The notes under the pieces are model-generated. The model had not been told where the DNA came from, ran no database searches, and worked only from the letters and a program-made list of their open reading frames with translations. The position numbers were made by a program, and so were the translations under genes. 64,000 bases of DNA, from NCBI GenBank assembly GCA_950295325.1, contig OX485804.1, positions 436,001 through 500,000 of the forward strand, in the 5' to 3' direction. The DNA comes from Polytrichum commune. Lineage: Eukaryota; Streptophyta; Polytrichopsida; Polytrichales; Polytrichaceae. Of the stretch, positions 22,701 to 36,200 are shown piece after piece. Numbering within the stretch: position 1 is the first letter of the stretch; each line of letters starts with the position of its first letter.

Positions 22701-24560
22701 TCAGGGATTATAGTCTGCTCCCCTTGTGGTGTGTGGCCAACACGGATACCATAACCTGCACACTTTGGAGAGCTGTGGACTCCCCTGGTTTGTGATCCTT
22801 CATGTATGTCACACCCATACGACTGAAATAGGCAACATCTGCCTCCTCATTTGACGAGCACAACCCCTCTGTTCCATATACTGACCAAGCACATTGTGTT
22901 ATATCATCATACAATATAGATCATAGCTTCCATCATTGGCAAAAAATTTATTGTACTTACATTTGTGATTCGACAAGATAGAACATTATGTGCTTGGTTG
23001 CACTCCATGTTCCCGTCTTGTCCCATATGCACTGCATAAATGGTGTGTGCCATTGTTTCATTGGGGGAACCTGCATGGTGTTATGATGGGAAAGACAATA
23101 TCTATTTTCATTATGAACACCATCGTCCATGGGGATATGATAACAACAATCCCTTCCAGCAGAGTACTGTTATCGATGGCCGGCTTGTTGCCACCTGCAA
23201 GTACAATGAACAAACCCATTAGTAAGATTGGGAACTTTTAGATCAATCATGGTCCATTGTTACTAGTTTGGCTCTTCTACCAAAGGGTCAGGTGATTCAA
23301 GCACCTCTGCTTCCTGTGTGTTTTCTGCAGTTCTGGGTACATCGAACTCCATTGGGCTCATGTTTCTTGGAGTGCTTCCCAATTCATCCTCCATTTAAAT
23401 AAGATTTTTTTTGGCGTGGACAAGCACTCTAAACCATGGCATGCATGCTGAAGACAAAGAGGCCCTGAACTCATTGATTGCGACTTCCACAATCAGTCAC
23501 AAATCGAGTGCATTTAAGTTGCATGGGTTCATGATCACCTTCAAATTTTGTGTTCATTGGGTGTGATTTGCTAATCCATTATGACAGAAGATATGCTACT
23601 AGTTTGGTACAGGTTTCTCGAGAACACTAACTGTGGCTGGTGGTCTGCATGGACTTCGAAAAGCAGTAATCAAAAATTATAAATTATATGGAGAAATATG
23701 TGTGGTTGCAACAAGGACAATGAATATGTACCTGGACAAATTACGGGGTGTCGTCCTCATTGTTCTCCACTTTGCACTTGGTACAGTGACCCAGTGTGGC
23801 TGGTGCTTTCAACTTCAAAAGGCAAAAGCTCGATAGGCACAACGCATATGATATGCATTTCTTTGTGGATTTTTCTAGGGTGACCAATGCATTCTCATCA
23901 AGTACAACATACATTTACGTATGCCCTGCTGGTGTCACATGAAAGCGTGACACCTCAAACAACTTCAAAGCAAGGGTCACCGTCATATGGGCTCAACTGT
24001 GCACAATAACAATCGGAATTGCACGACAGACCTTACAGACATCCCCACGATTTATTCACGATTGGTCAGCATATGGTTACTGTGCCTATAAAAAACAAAG
24101 TTGCCTTATGTGCATGTCATTTGATTGTTCCCACAAAGCATCAGAATTGAGGACATATCCTTACATATTTGAAATCGAAATCCACAAAACTTGTAGCGCC
24201 CAAGTGTGCTGCCTGTAAGTGTTCACGTGACAGCCCCTTACCCACAATATATATCACATGTGCAACCCTCCCATAATGTGTAGAACCAATACAACAGTCT
24301 AGAAATTGGGTCGGCCCTGACCTTCATGAACATGCTTGGGACCAATAAGGATCGGGACGGGGGCCTTCTCGAACCTCCCTTCGTGCGCATCGTTCGGTCA
24401 CAACTGATGTCATGAATAAAAAGACCAGTCTACATGTTCAGATTAAACCCATAAATTGGGTGACATGTGGGAGTTTCCACCATGGTGCCTAGCATAATCA
24501 GACATAAAATAGGGAGGAAACATATATATTGGCTAGAAACTGCTGCAGTCTTATTGACAA
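22701..24560. other. CACTA interior, no clear gene
   Basis: A minus-strand ORF (22914-22708) could be a last exon of the second CACTA gene but has no motif I recognise. The rest has no supported coding. Confidence 0.35.
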
Positions 24561-24563
24561 GCA

Positions 24564-25134
24564 TCATATTGGCAATAGATCCATGGGGTTCTGAGAGTGT
24601 CGGCCTATCCAGATAGCAATTGCCATATGCTGTAGGGTGTTCAGAATGTGTACCTTGACGTCTGGGATGCGTACAGATGTCTCCTCAATTCCATGTGGAT
24701 CGCCTACACGCCACAGACAGTCTTGTAAGTTGGGCCAACATACACTCCTCACCACACACGCTGGTGGAATCCAACAATTTTGTGCGTGGTTGCTTGTATG
24801 CATCAAGACACTTTACAACAACAAACAAAAATATGGAAACAAAGTCTGCATGCATTGATGTAGGCTGCATTGGGGATGTATCTGTGCATGGTGTTTGTTC
24901 GGAGCTTTTCCCATGTTGCGTGGATATCAGGTTTAGACTTTCTGTGTGGAGTTCGTGGCTACCATCAACACACCATAGCATTCCTCCCCTGCCAGCATGC
25001 TCGTCCTTCGTCCAGAGGTCTCTCATGATCTCCTCTTCTACACACTGGAACATTAGTGACGGATACGACATGGATTCATTCAACACCCGCACAAAATCAT
25101 AAATTTGGACACATAAGTGTTGGGGCCCCAACAA
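24564..25134 (-). pseudogene. Ulp1 (C48)-like protease region, degenerate, second CACTA gene
   Basis: Two overlapping minus-strand frames contain phrases like the Ulp1 core. In one frame FLFVVVKCLDA then TKLLDSTS resembles the HWxLVVI...LDS segment. In the other frame RIPDVKVHILNTLQHMAI resembles the P-x-Q-x-x-x-DCGVHIL block, with the catalytic Cys-Gly read as Val-Lys. A frame change lies between them. Ulp1-like domains are known in plant CACTA second genes, and this follows the DUF8039-like exon in the same orientation. The match is by eye and tentative. Confidence 0.35.
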
Positions 25135-25656
25135 GGGGGTTTGTTGTGGAGGCTCCCACCAATCAACATGGAGGCGGGCCTGCTGCGAGAATTTCCATAG
25201 AGTTGCACATGAAGGCGTGCCATCACATGGGCTTTACTGTGCCCAATACCAATCGGATCTACACTTGCAGGCAGCCAACATGACTTTAAATTGTTGGACA
25301 TTAACCAACATATGTTTGCTATATCCCCAAAAACCACAGTTGCTCCATTTGCATGCAATGCGATCGTGCACACGTTACAACACAATAAAGGATATATTCC
25401 TAATTTGTCGAGCTCAGCAGCCACAACATGGTGCAGTGCCCAGGTGTGGTGCCTGTACGGGTAAACAACAAAAACCCTTCCACACAAACCATGTACGCTT
25501 GCTATGAAATACCCCTATATACCATGTGCAATAACAATTTGCATTGTCAAACTTGCCCTGCGTTGTTCCTACTCCCGAAAGCCTACAAAGAGCGGACCTT
25601 CGCATCTATATATATCTATATATGTTGGTTGGTTTGAACTTTTGTGGTTGCAACGC

Positions 25657-25917
25657 TCACTTGGAGGTTTTTTTGTATGCACGTAGATAGGAACCTGGCC
25701 AAACAGTCATGCCACGTTTGACGTGTAGAAGGGTGAGCTGTGGAGGCATGTCCTCCTCGACTGTGACAAGTAGCGGGCAGTTTTCATCAAAAACCCGCCC
25801 GACGTTTACTTTGAACATGCCATCGGCAATAGCCAACCCGTGGAATGGCTCCCCAGGATACCCGGAGACCGTGCAACATTCTGCTACTTTCGTGTCTGGG
25901 TCGTCGGGGTGGTACAA
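25657..25917 (-). pseudogene. DUF8039/TNP1-like exon of the second CACTA gene
   Basis: The 86-aa minus-strand frame reads VAECCTVSGYPGE, FHGLAIADG, FKVNVGRVFDENCPL, DMPPQLTLLHV and RGMTVWPGSYL. The order (VA-x-G-x-V, then V-x-V-x-V, then a final WP) is the pattern of the DUF8039/TNP1-type domain of plant CACTA proteins. It lies between the coiled-coil exon (26437-27186) and the Ulp1-like part, in the same orientation, so it is probably one exon of the same gene. Confidence 0.5.
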
Positions 25918-26436
25918 ATCTACTAGCTCCCCTTTCGTCCAAGTTTCCTGCGTGCATGATCAGCCCAACCACAATGAATGTTGGATTCATGTTCGTTTGC
26001 TATGTGGACGTCATCCAGTAGGTGGAGGAATGTAGTAGTAATTCTTACATAAAGAGCTTTCTTTGGGGGGAGATTTGCCATGTTTGAGGCTACCTTTGCT
26101 GTTGGCCTAATTGTGCGACCGGAAGTGCGGACGGCGGCCGTCCCTCTCCCTCCTCCAATATTCTGCGCACAACAATAAATGTGTCATCTCTAGGAGCTCC
26201 CAATGTTGATTGCTCACCACCATGATATACATCACACGTGCAACCCTCCCATAATGTGCTCCACCAATTCAACAGTCTGGAAATTGGATCAGCCCTGACC
26301 TTCATGAACCTGCTTGCCCCAACTCCAGCTACGGACATCCGCGGGACTCTCACCTGCAAGTGTTTTCAGTGCTCAACCGTATTACTAGTGCCCTATGTAC
26401 CACTCAATGGTCTTATGGACTAGGCGAGTTGGTTGG

Positions 26437-27186
26437 TCACTGCGTGCATTTGTGGACTACCCATGTTGCCCATCCCAACATACCTTTCTTGTGTAAGGAA
26501 TAGTCAAGCCCGTTGTGCCTTCCCTGCCAGCTCCATTGTCTGCGCTCATTGTTTTCTCCTTTGCTATAGCTTTCCCAAGGGCGTTTGAGGTTGTTTTTTT
26601 CCTCGTTCTCTGTGTTGCCTTCGCCTTCGCGTGTGCAGGTGCAAAAATATCGTCTGAGGCGGGCGAGGTGGAGCCCTGCCTCCTTGGGTGCACTGTGGTT
26701 GCATCCTCGTCGTCCTCGGTGGATGAAGATGGCACATTGATGGGCACCACTGCTTGCACGTGGATGATGCCACGCGGGGGGGCTTCGTCGCCTGACCACC
26801 TCTTTGCTGCGGGTTTCAGAGGGGTGTTGGGTATTCGAGGGCGTCCGCTCCGATACTTGCGGGCCACTCTCGCAGCTCCCATTCCCCTTCTGCGACCCAT
26901 GTTTTTTCGTGCTAGGACTGAGTGACCCAACCTGCAATTCCTTACCTTTCTTCCCATCTGGTGTACTGGATGCAAGAGTCTTCTCTCCATCTTGCTTTGA
27001 CTGTTGTTGGGTTGCATCATGGGGTTGTTTTAGGTTAGATACCAGAGCTTCTGCCAAAGCTTTCACATTTGAGTTCAAGACCGACAATTCGGCCAAAAGA
27101 GCCGCAAAATCCACCCCCACCGAATCCTTGTCGAGCTTCTTCTCTTCCAGTGCTTCTAGGCGTGATACTACACTTGCAGACATGGT
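26437..27186 (-). pseudogene. Coiled-coil exon of the second CACTA gene
   Basis: The exon starts just after a TGCAG acceptor (AG at 27188-27187). It encodes a heptad-rich coil (VVSRLEALEEKKLDKDS, then LLAELSVLNSNVKALAEAL), followed by a Ser/Lys-rich disordered region. In the second half another frame (ORF 27020-26457, with INVPSSSTEDDEDATTV) looks more protein-like, which suggests a frameshift near 26900. A coiled coil downstream of Transposase_24 is common in such proteins. Confidence 0.5.
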
Positions 27187-28162
27187 CTGCACATCAGGAT
27201 TCCAGGGTTAGGCACATGTGCCTCGTCATGTACATGACAGCACATGCTTGCTCATACATCCACCTGTTTGGCAAAAATACACATAAACATTACACCCTCA
27301 CAAAGTGTTTTCATGTGTGAGTGTTTATTGTCAATAAAGGTATTGCTGGCTCCATTCTCTATCCTGGTTTCCTTTTGGTGGAACCGGGGCCCATATCAAT
27401 GTAATCGCAACACGATACGTTGTATTCTACACTAATTGCGCATGAAGACCTGCCATGGCGATTGGTTTCTCAGTCTTTCGTATTCCCTAGGATTCTGCCA
27501 TACTCATAGGTTGGCATGTGTTGTGTTCTCATAGCATGCACTGAAAGTGGAATTTCAGCTGCAATACAAATGCATGTGGGCATCCAACCTGCTCGTCTTG
27601 GCATTAGTTCTTCAATTTAAATGGTTATAGTTTGGGCAATGTCTGACACTAAGGTGGAGGAAAATCATGAGTCCGAATTGTTAGATTCAAGCATGTGCAA
27701 CTAACTAAAGAACATATGAATGTGTGGGCAGCAAGGCACATACCGATTTCTCCTCAACCATCGACGCATTTTGCGTCCCAATCTCGGCCAATGTGGGGTC
27801 TCGCATCAAATTTTTCCTCTGCAATTGCAATAAATGGACAAGACGTTAGGGGATTCTTGGCAACCCACCAACCACACACATTCACAAATAGATGCAGGTA
27901 TGTGGGATTTGCGGCATTGTGGAGGCATTGTAATACCAAGGAGGCTGTTGTACCAGCCTTCCCATATCTTCCGTGGTGGGAGAGTGTTTTAACGCAAGCC
28001 CTTGCAATTGTCATCTCCTGGATTCACCCACCTCCCCTCAGTGCATAGTGTGCCATTGGGTGTGGAACATCTTCGTGACCCTCATGGCATTAGTTGTTGT
28101 TCGTGCAATGGAATAATTCATACAGTTGAAACTTCACTTCAGAATAAAAAAAATATGCCTAC

Positions 28163-29620
28163 CTTTGAGACCTTCTCGAATTCAGGTGACTGCCAGTATA
28201 TCTTCAGCCTCTCCCACACTTGGGGCTCTTCCCTAGGGGGGCACTCGCGGTCGGGTTTAGTGATGTACAATTTGTGTAAACGCGACCTCTCAGCTTTCAT
28301 GCATTTCGATACGGCCTTCTTGAACCCATAATCCGATATGGGATGCCCTGTGAACTCAAATTTTGTTTCCACTTCTTCACGCAGACTGGCATAATCTTGG
28401 GGATCTTGTGCCGTAACCTTGATTATAGAGACATCGAGATATATTGTGCATAGAGCCTTCAGGACCTCCAGAAACCTGGACCCGTTTCTACCACTATCGT
28501 CTGGTTCCCCAAGACTATCACACTCAATCACGTGAGGCTTCAGCCCCCTAGCCTTTCTGTCTGCTTCCTCAGCCTCGTACACGTGCTGGGCATCCCGGCG
28601 TTGTTTTCTGCCTGACGAATTGCTCTTGGCGGGCTCGCCTGTATTCATGATATCCTCTGGAAGCGGGGAATCGTGAATTCTGGCTTTCTCTGGGTTGAAG
28701 GACTCGCTGCTGGGAGCATTTAGCGCAGAGGGGGCTGGAAAGGGGGTTCTGCCATCCCCACCACTGGCAGCCACCAACATATGTCCTGTAGCAGCCATGG
28801 GGTAGGACACCACCATATTGGGTGCCACAACCTGCAGGGGAGCGACGACGCCACCAACTGCATGGGGATTGTTGTGCCCAGTAGGTATTCTGTCATAGCC
28901 AGAACGTTCCCCTTCGTCATAGAAACCCCTCCGTTGCAATGGCTGCAATGGATATCCATCGCGATCCATGTACACAGGTTCTCTCATGCTGTCATAATCC
29001 ATGGGAGGTCGTCTTTGTGGAGGACCGTGCCTCCCGCTAGGTGGCCTTGTAGGGTGTGAAGGGTATCCGCCTGGTGGAATGCGTGCAGATGATTGCCCAC
29101 CTCTCCAAGGCCCACCACGTTGAGCGGGATACCCAAGACTATCCCACTCCCAATGTGGCGCATTCCAAGCCTCATCTGGCCAATTCTGTGTGCGACCACC
29201 CCCTGCATACCCACCGTCGCCATACTCTTGAGACTCCTCCTGGCTCCATGTCGCACGTTGCTGGCTCCCTGCATAGGATTGTCCCTTGGGTTGTTGATGC
29301 ACATTGGGGATATATACTTGATCCCCAATATTTGCATAGGCGGGGTCTCCAATTGTTGCATCGGGTATGGACTCTCTGTAAGCATTTTGTTGTGACGATT
29401 GCCAGGGTGCACGTGGAGGTGGTCACTGCGACAGGTGGGGGTCCGAAGCCCATGGCTCCATACGCTCCGTGTTGCCCCCATGGGGTTGGGAAACTCTTTC
29501 GGGGCGTGCATGCTCCCGCTGCACAATTTGTGTGCCTGCCCCTGACCCGCTCTCGTGCGGCTGAAATGCTTCCACCCGCACCCGCTTCTCCGCCGGTCCC
29601 TGCAGCCACATCGTCCACAA
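28163..29620 (-). pseudogene. Transposase_24-like (PTTA/EnSpm) gene, main exon
   Basis: The minus-strand frame is open for about 485 codons apart from one TGA (29425-29423). Its first part is Gln/Gly/Pro-rich and low complexity (two IGD repeats near 29340-29375). The C-terminal part is conserved: FLEVLKALCTIYLDVS, RLHKLYITKPDRECPP, then EEPQVWERLKIYWQSPEF. That is the Pro / W-x-x-L / Y-W-x-S-x-E-F pattern of the Transposase_24 family. A GTAGGC donor follows EKVSK (exon end 28163). A possible next exon lies near 28010-27754 (TLSHHGRYGKAGTTA). The family is thought to supply the DNA-binding second protein of CACTA elements. Confidence 0.65.
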
Positions 29621-29974
29621 AACAATGTGGAAGTTGCACTAAAAATGCACATTGTATATGTGCACCAATCAATAGCAGGATCGCGTCCGTATTAGGCCAG
29701 CAATGTTAACCACGACCTCTCTGCAAAATAAACACATTCCTTGTACAGATAGATAGATATGAACACCTGCCCCCTTTTTAAGGGGGGCCGGCGTGAATAG
29801 AGTGTCTGTTCGTCTCGACAATGAGCCAGAGCCCACAGGACAAAGGACCATTGTATCGAGACTACTCTCCCCTTTCGGGAATAGACACTTTAGTAACTGG
29901 GGATAGGTATTAGTAACCTTAGTGGTGTTGATTAGTCGTATGGGTATATATGGGTGTTGGCGTTTGTTTTAGGA

Positions 29975-30086
29975 CACCAAGTCATGGTTCCAAGGTTGGT
30001 TGGAACGCTTGTACTACCATTAAGCGGTCCGGGTTCGATTTCCTTCGTATCTGTTCGAGCGTTATAATGGTAAACATGGCTTGGTG
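29975..30086 (+). other. tRNA-like hairpin between LINE tail and second CACTA gene
   Basis: CACCAAGTCATG (29975-29986) pairs with CATGGCTTGGTG (30075-30086), 12 bp with one G-T wobble. Inside is GGGTTCGATTTCC, a good match to the RNA polymerase III B box (GGTTCGANNCC). It lies just beyond the LINE 3' end. It could be a tRNA-derived SINE or a structured transposon end. It does not fold as a normal tRNA, and no A box is certain. Confidence 0.35.
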
Positions 30087-30214
30087 CTGCTAGTGATTCT
30101 TATCATAGGCAGGAAAGTTTGTTGAGAGCCAACCGGTCCTATCCCTTCGCTTTGAGCTAGATCTGTATTATAAGTAAAGATTCTTTTCTTCTTTTTTTGT
30201 TAGTTATGTGTTAT

Positions 30215-33200
30215 TTATTGGTCAGGGGGTAGGGGGTGGTTATTTTCTATTTTTCTTTTATGTAGAATAATTGATCCAGCATGTTGTATGGCAATGGTGT
30301 TGATTTCTTTAAATGTGTGTTTAATGTTGTTTTCTGGTATCTTGAAATTTGTTTCAAGGAGTTTTAATGAGGGAATGTGGGTTGTGCCTCTAGCTCCTGC
30401 TGTTATGACTATGAGTGGGTCGACTTTCCAACCTAACTCTGCAATGTTATTTATTAGGGGTTGGTATTTATGGGTTTTATTTATAATTGTTTCTTGTGGG
30501 AATCTGTCGTTACAGTAGGTAAATTCAACGAATTGTATTGTGAGGTTGTCTGATGGGTTTGATGGTGGGTTAGTATTGTACGGGTGGCCTTTTACACATA
30601 GAATGTCTGGTTTAAATCTGGCATTACAGTGACATCTTTGTTGTTCGCATGAGCATGTTAATAGCCATGGGGGTACTGTATTTTCTTGGGAGTTATTATT
30701 AAATGTTCCTGCATTCATGAGGATATAGCATCTTGATTTTTCTGATGATAGGATTAGTTTTCTCAGTTCCCATACTGCTTTGTTATGTCTTTTCACTCTT
30801 ATGGCGTGAATATGATGGTGGTTGCATTTCAACAATACGTGGAGCCATGTGTCGGCATCTTCGGAGTTACATATAGAGCATGTTATTGAGGGAAATCTTT
30901 CTCTTCCAAAAAATAGTTGTTTTCTTGCATTGCCCATGTATTGGCCTGTGCGGAATTTTAGTATATTGGTTTTTTGTGCGTCTGTGATCATAGGGTTGTG
31001 CCAGAAAGCATTGGATAGTTTATTATCAATGTCTGGGTTCATTGTCCATTTGCTGATATTAGGGAATTGGTTTGTCATGATTTCGATGTTGTTTTCTTGG
31101 TCGTGTTTGGTTAGATATGTTTGTAGGCATCTCACCGGGCCTTTATCTGGTCATTTCATAGGACCTGGCCATTTGTCTTTTTGAAAATAGAATGGTATAG
31201 TATGTGCATGCTCGTATGATTTTGAAGCGATGGAGTATATTTTTCTGGCTCCTAGTTTTGCAAGTTTGTCTGCTTGTTCGTTTCCTACAATGTTAATATG
31301 TGCTTTGACTTTGTAAAATGTGGTGGGTTGGGTGCGGGTTTTTAATATTTCTACCATGTTTGTTAATATTGTTTTGTCTGCATGGTTGTTCTGCATAGTA
31401 GGGTGTTTAATGTGTGTGTTTAAGTTGTATAGGCAATTGAGGCAATCTGTAAATATATGTGCAGGTTCGTTTGGGTATTTAGTAGATATTAATTTGAGTG
31501 TTTTATGGATGGCCATTAGTTCTGCTCGGAAGCATGTTTGTAGTCCTGGTAGTCTTTTCGAGATTTGCATGTCTACCTTGGTTGAGTTGTATATTCCGTA
31601 TCCGGCTTTTTCTTTTTTCCAATGTCTATTAGCTTTTTGGGTGGGAGGTATGAAGGAGCCATCGGTATAGTAGCAATGTTGTGGTTGAAATTTGAGTGTA
31701 GTGTTTGTTACAAAGTTTGGAAGTGGTGGTGTGTTGAGTGTGGTCTGGTAGGTTGCGGGCGGGTATATGAGCTTATTCCATGTTTTACTTTTGTTGACTG
31801 GTGTGTTGTGCGGGGTGGGTGGGGCGTTATGGAGGTAGTATTGTGGGATTTGTAGATTTTCAAGTATTATTTTGAATATATTCATTTGATGGGGTGTGCC
31901 AATATTGTGATTTTGATGGTGTATACATAGGATTTGTATTGCAAGTGGCTCTGTTTTTGGTCTATATCTGTCTTGGGGGATTGTTGGTTCCTCGTATGTG
32001 ATTGTGTCTGCATCGAAGTGGGTGATGACGTGTGTATCTGGGAATGGTCCGGTATATGGGGAGGGGTCTTGGTACCAGTTTATGTTTGGTATTACTACTA
32101 TAGTGATGGTGTTCGGATCATTTTTGGCTGCTAATCTGGCCCAATGGATTGCTTGTTGAGCTGTTTCTTCATTATGTGGGTGAGCGTAGCCTATTCCTTC
32201 CCATTTATATTGGAAAGCGGTCCCTAGTGCTCCGAAGACTTTGTCTCTTACGAAAGGGGAGTAGAATTTTGAAATTTGCGTTGGGCATGTTACTGGTGAG
32301 GAAAAATATGAGTGTGAGATATTGAAGGTGGTTATGAGGGAGTTTATTATGTTTGTGGGTAGGGTGGGTAGGGTGTGTAGTGTTGTTTTTGTTGAGCCAT
32401 TCTTGGGAATTTTACTTTTGTATCTTTGGCAGAGCCATACTATTTCTTTTTCAAATGTTTGTGTTTGTGGTACTAGTCCATGTGAGTTATATTTTACTTT
32501 ATTGTATTGTTGCCATAGCCAGTTTAATCTGGTTGTTGGTATGGTGATGAGGTGTTTCCCAGTGTCCTCATATATGTGGGTTTGCTCATTTTGTATTTGT
32601 ATAGTATCCTTATTGGTATTGATATCTTTTTCTGGGTTACATTCGTTTATGAATATTTGTGTGAGTGGTATAGTTGTGGATGGGGGGATGAATCTTGTAT
32701 CTCTGTTTTGTTCAGGGGTAAAGTGTGTATTCAGTAGCCCTTTATAGTGTATATGTTGTAATTTTGTGTAGTAATCTGTGAGTAGTATAATGTTATGCGC
32801 TATGACTGTTGGGTGGTTGAAGGGGAAGAGTTCTCTTTGTGGCATCCATTTGTTATATATAATATTGTTTTCAAGAGTCCATTGACATAAGTATGTGGTG
32901 ATTTTCTTTGTTATTTTGTATTTGTCTTTTATGATGTTTGATTTGTGGTCTATTATTATGTTAATGTTGAATCTTATGGGGTTGTTTTTTATGTTGGGGG
33001 GTGGGTTTGGATGAAGCTGTTGCTGTGGGATTGGGGGTTGGGGTGGGTTATTTGGTGCTCTTGGTACTAGGTGTTGGTTGTTTGAGATGTATTTTGGTTT
33101 AAGCGTACGGGCGGGTGGGTGTCTTGTACAGGGATTTGGACAATTTGGTGTGCAATTTGGGAGACAAAACAATTGTACGGCTATTTGAAGTGCGTTTTTT

Positions 33201-36200
33201 TCTAATTTGGATGGTACTTTGTAGTACGTTTTGAAGTCGTCTGGTGTCATAAGGGTTGTTCCGTTGGGAAGGGTGATGTGTTGTATTTTGTAAATGTTGT
33301 GGATTAATAATTTATGTAGGAATTTGTGTGAAAGGTCAGGGTTGAGGTGTGGAAGTTTGTTTGTAGCTTGTGTTCGCCATTCTTGTTCTAGTTCTGTCAT
33401 ATGTAGTAGGAAGTTTTCATTTGTGCTTTTAAGGTGGATTCCTCCGGCAGTTTTCAAGAGAAATAATGTACGTATAGTTGGTGATCTGATGCAATCGTGT
33501 TGTGTTATTTTTGGAATTTCTTCTGCGCCTCCGTATTTAGCTAATATGTGGTGTATGAATCCTTTATATATTGTACCTAGTATCCCTTGGTCGTTAAGTG
33601 CGTTTCTTAGTTGTTCGCCGATGCATCGTAAGTATGCGTTTTTTAATGAGAAGGCCTCAAGGCCAAAGAGTTCGTGGGGTTATTGGGTTATTACGTTCGC
33701 TGTGCATTTAGGTAGTCCGCATATTGTTTTTTGGATTCCTATAATTTTTTTATCTAGTTTTTTTATGGTCGGGAGTGAGTATGGGACTGCATAGAAACTG
33801 TATGCTATGCCTGCTCTGATGACGGTGTCGACCATACTGATTTTCTGTTTAATTGTGGCAGGGCATTTGGCTAGTTGTTTGGACTGGTAGATTATTTTGT
33901 TTATGGTGATGTGTGTTTGGAGTTTCCATTTTAGTGAGGGTACTAGTTGAATGCCTAGATATACATATGGTTCGTTTTGGTGTAGAACGGGAATTGGTTG
34001 GTTTCTGTAAGATATGTTGTGGTTTTGTATTTGAATTTTGAATTTTTCAGGGTTTAGTTTGGATTTGTTGGGGCAACCCGTGATGGCACATTTTTGTACA
34101 CCTAAATCCATTCCCGCCCATTCGCAGAATTTATCTAGTTTGTTTAATTGTGTTTGTAGTGATTGGAGATTGTTTGTTATTGCGGCGAGGTCATCTGCGT
34201 ATGCTGCAGAGCTAATGGTTAGTTTCGATGTACCAAATGTATATCCGTTTTTTCCTCTTTGTAGCCATCTAAGTAATGGTTCGAGGAATATTAGAAATAA
34301 GTATGGACTGAGGGTGTCACCTTGGATGGTGCCTCTTTGAATGGGTATTGGTTTTGTTTTGCCGAAGTGTTCGCCGGTAAATATAGTGGTAGTGTGTGCA
34401 TAGATATTTCCAATTAGTGTTACTGCATCTAGTGGATAACCCAAGTCTTTCATTATAGCTAAGAGTCTAGCGTGGTCAAGGGAGCCGAATGCATTTTTGA
34501 AATCTATGTATAGGAGGTATATGTTTTGGTTTGTAAATCTAGCATCTTCCAAGGCTGCTATGATTAATTGTAGTTGTCTAGTTGTGCTTTTTTCTGCTCT
34601 GAATCCTTCTTGACTGTCGTGAAGTATTTGATATTTTTCCCCATATGCTGATAGTATTAATGTTAGTGTGCTGGTGAATAGTTTGTATATTGTATTTGCA
34701 AGTGCTATGGGCCTGTGGTTTGTTAATAGTGATGGGTCCCTTTTTTTGTATAAAAGTATGGTTAGACTTGTTTTCCATGATGCTGGGATTTTTTTTTGTT
34801 TGTAGCAGTGTGTAAAAAATAGGAGTAACATTTTATGAAAAATGTCAGGCATATTTTTTAGAATTGAGTTTGGAATTTTGTCTGGGCCTGGTGTTTTATT
34901 ATTAGATATGTGTTTTAAACATAAGTCATATGTTTCTTGATCGAAATATTTATATAATGATATTTGTGGGTTTCCTCTTGTATTTATTATAAATCCATCA
35001 AGGTCATGCCATGGGTATTGTTTAACTCCACATGTGCAATTATTTGTGTGTTCTGGTTGGTAATAGCATGTTGGAACTGTAGGTTTGTTGCTAACTGATT
35101 GTTGTGTATGGATTTCGTTTGCTATGTCTTCCGGGCTTGTTAGTATGTTGTTGTTTCTATCTCTAATGCAGTCTAACGGTGGTGTGTCTTGGTTCTTGAA
35201 TACTCTGTTATTTATTTTTTTAGGGCTTTTTTCGTATAGTTGTCTATATTTTGCGATGGCTTTTTTGACACATTCTTGTGTGTATTTAGTTGTAATTTTG
35301 CGTGCTTGTTTGCTTGCAGTTTTGGCTAGTTCTGCTAATGTTTTGATCCATTCTTGTGGGTTTATATCTGGATGCGGTGGTGGAGGGATGGTAATGTGGC
35401 TGTGGTTTTTTAGTTCTTCTATTATTGGGTGGTTTTGCCATAGTGGTATGGTATTTATAATGTAAATTGCTTTTCTTATTAGGTGGTATGTAGATAGGTG
35501 TTTTTTCCATTGTTTTTGTAGTTTTCTTGGCAGGAATCCTCCTTGTTGAGTTGTGCAGTGTGTTAGTAAAGGTAGAGGGAGGGCGCTGCAAGTTTCTTGG
35601 GTTTTTTCTGATATTTGTTGTATTAAGTAGTCTAATTTGGTGCAAGATGCTTGCCATTGGTTGTCTGTTAAGTGTTCATTCATTAATATTGAAATGAGTT
35701 CATTTATTTGGAGGGAGTTTTCTTCGAAGAATAATATTTTGAGTTTTTCAATGTTCTTTTGTGGAATGGGGTTTAGAATCCTTGGTGGTTTGTTTATTTT
35801 TGGTTGTGTGGGGCGGGCTATTAGTGTGTGGGGCGGGCTATTAGTGTGTTGGGTGGTATTTGTAGTGTGACTGGTGAATGATCTGAGTTTAGATTGTAGT
35901 CATGGTTTGTGGTTGAAGTGTATAGTGTATTATTGGGCGTTTGGATATAATATCCATCAATTAAACTTGTTTGAATATAGTTTTGTCCACCCTGTCTGGT
36001 AAATGTGCTATTTGTTGGGATGTAAGTTAGATTTAGAGTGTCTGTGAATGCACGCCATTCTATGTCTTCTGTTTGTGGGGGTGTTATGTTAGATTCATTT
36101 TGTCTCCCTATAAGGGCTATGTCTTTGTTAAAGTCACCGCATAGTATGTAAGAGTGGTTTGGATGTGTCGTGATTTGTTATGTTATTTGTTGTTGAATTG

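Noticed and set aside
21420-22713. Series of ORFs rich in His/Thr/Asn and Cys/Gly
   Set aside because: They follow the ~110-bp repeat units of array 1 and appear on both strands, so they are repeat artefacts.
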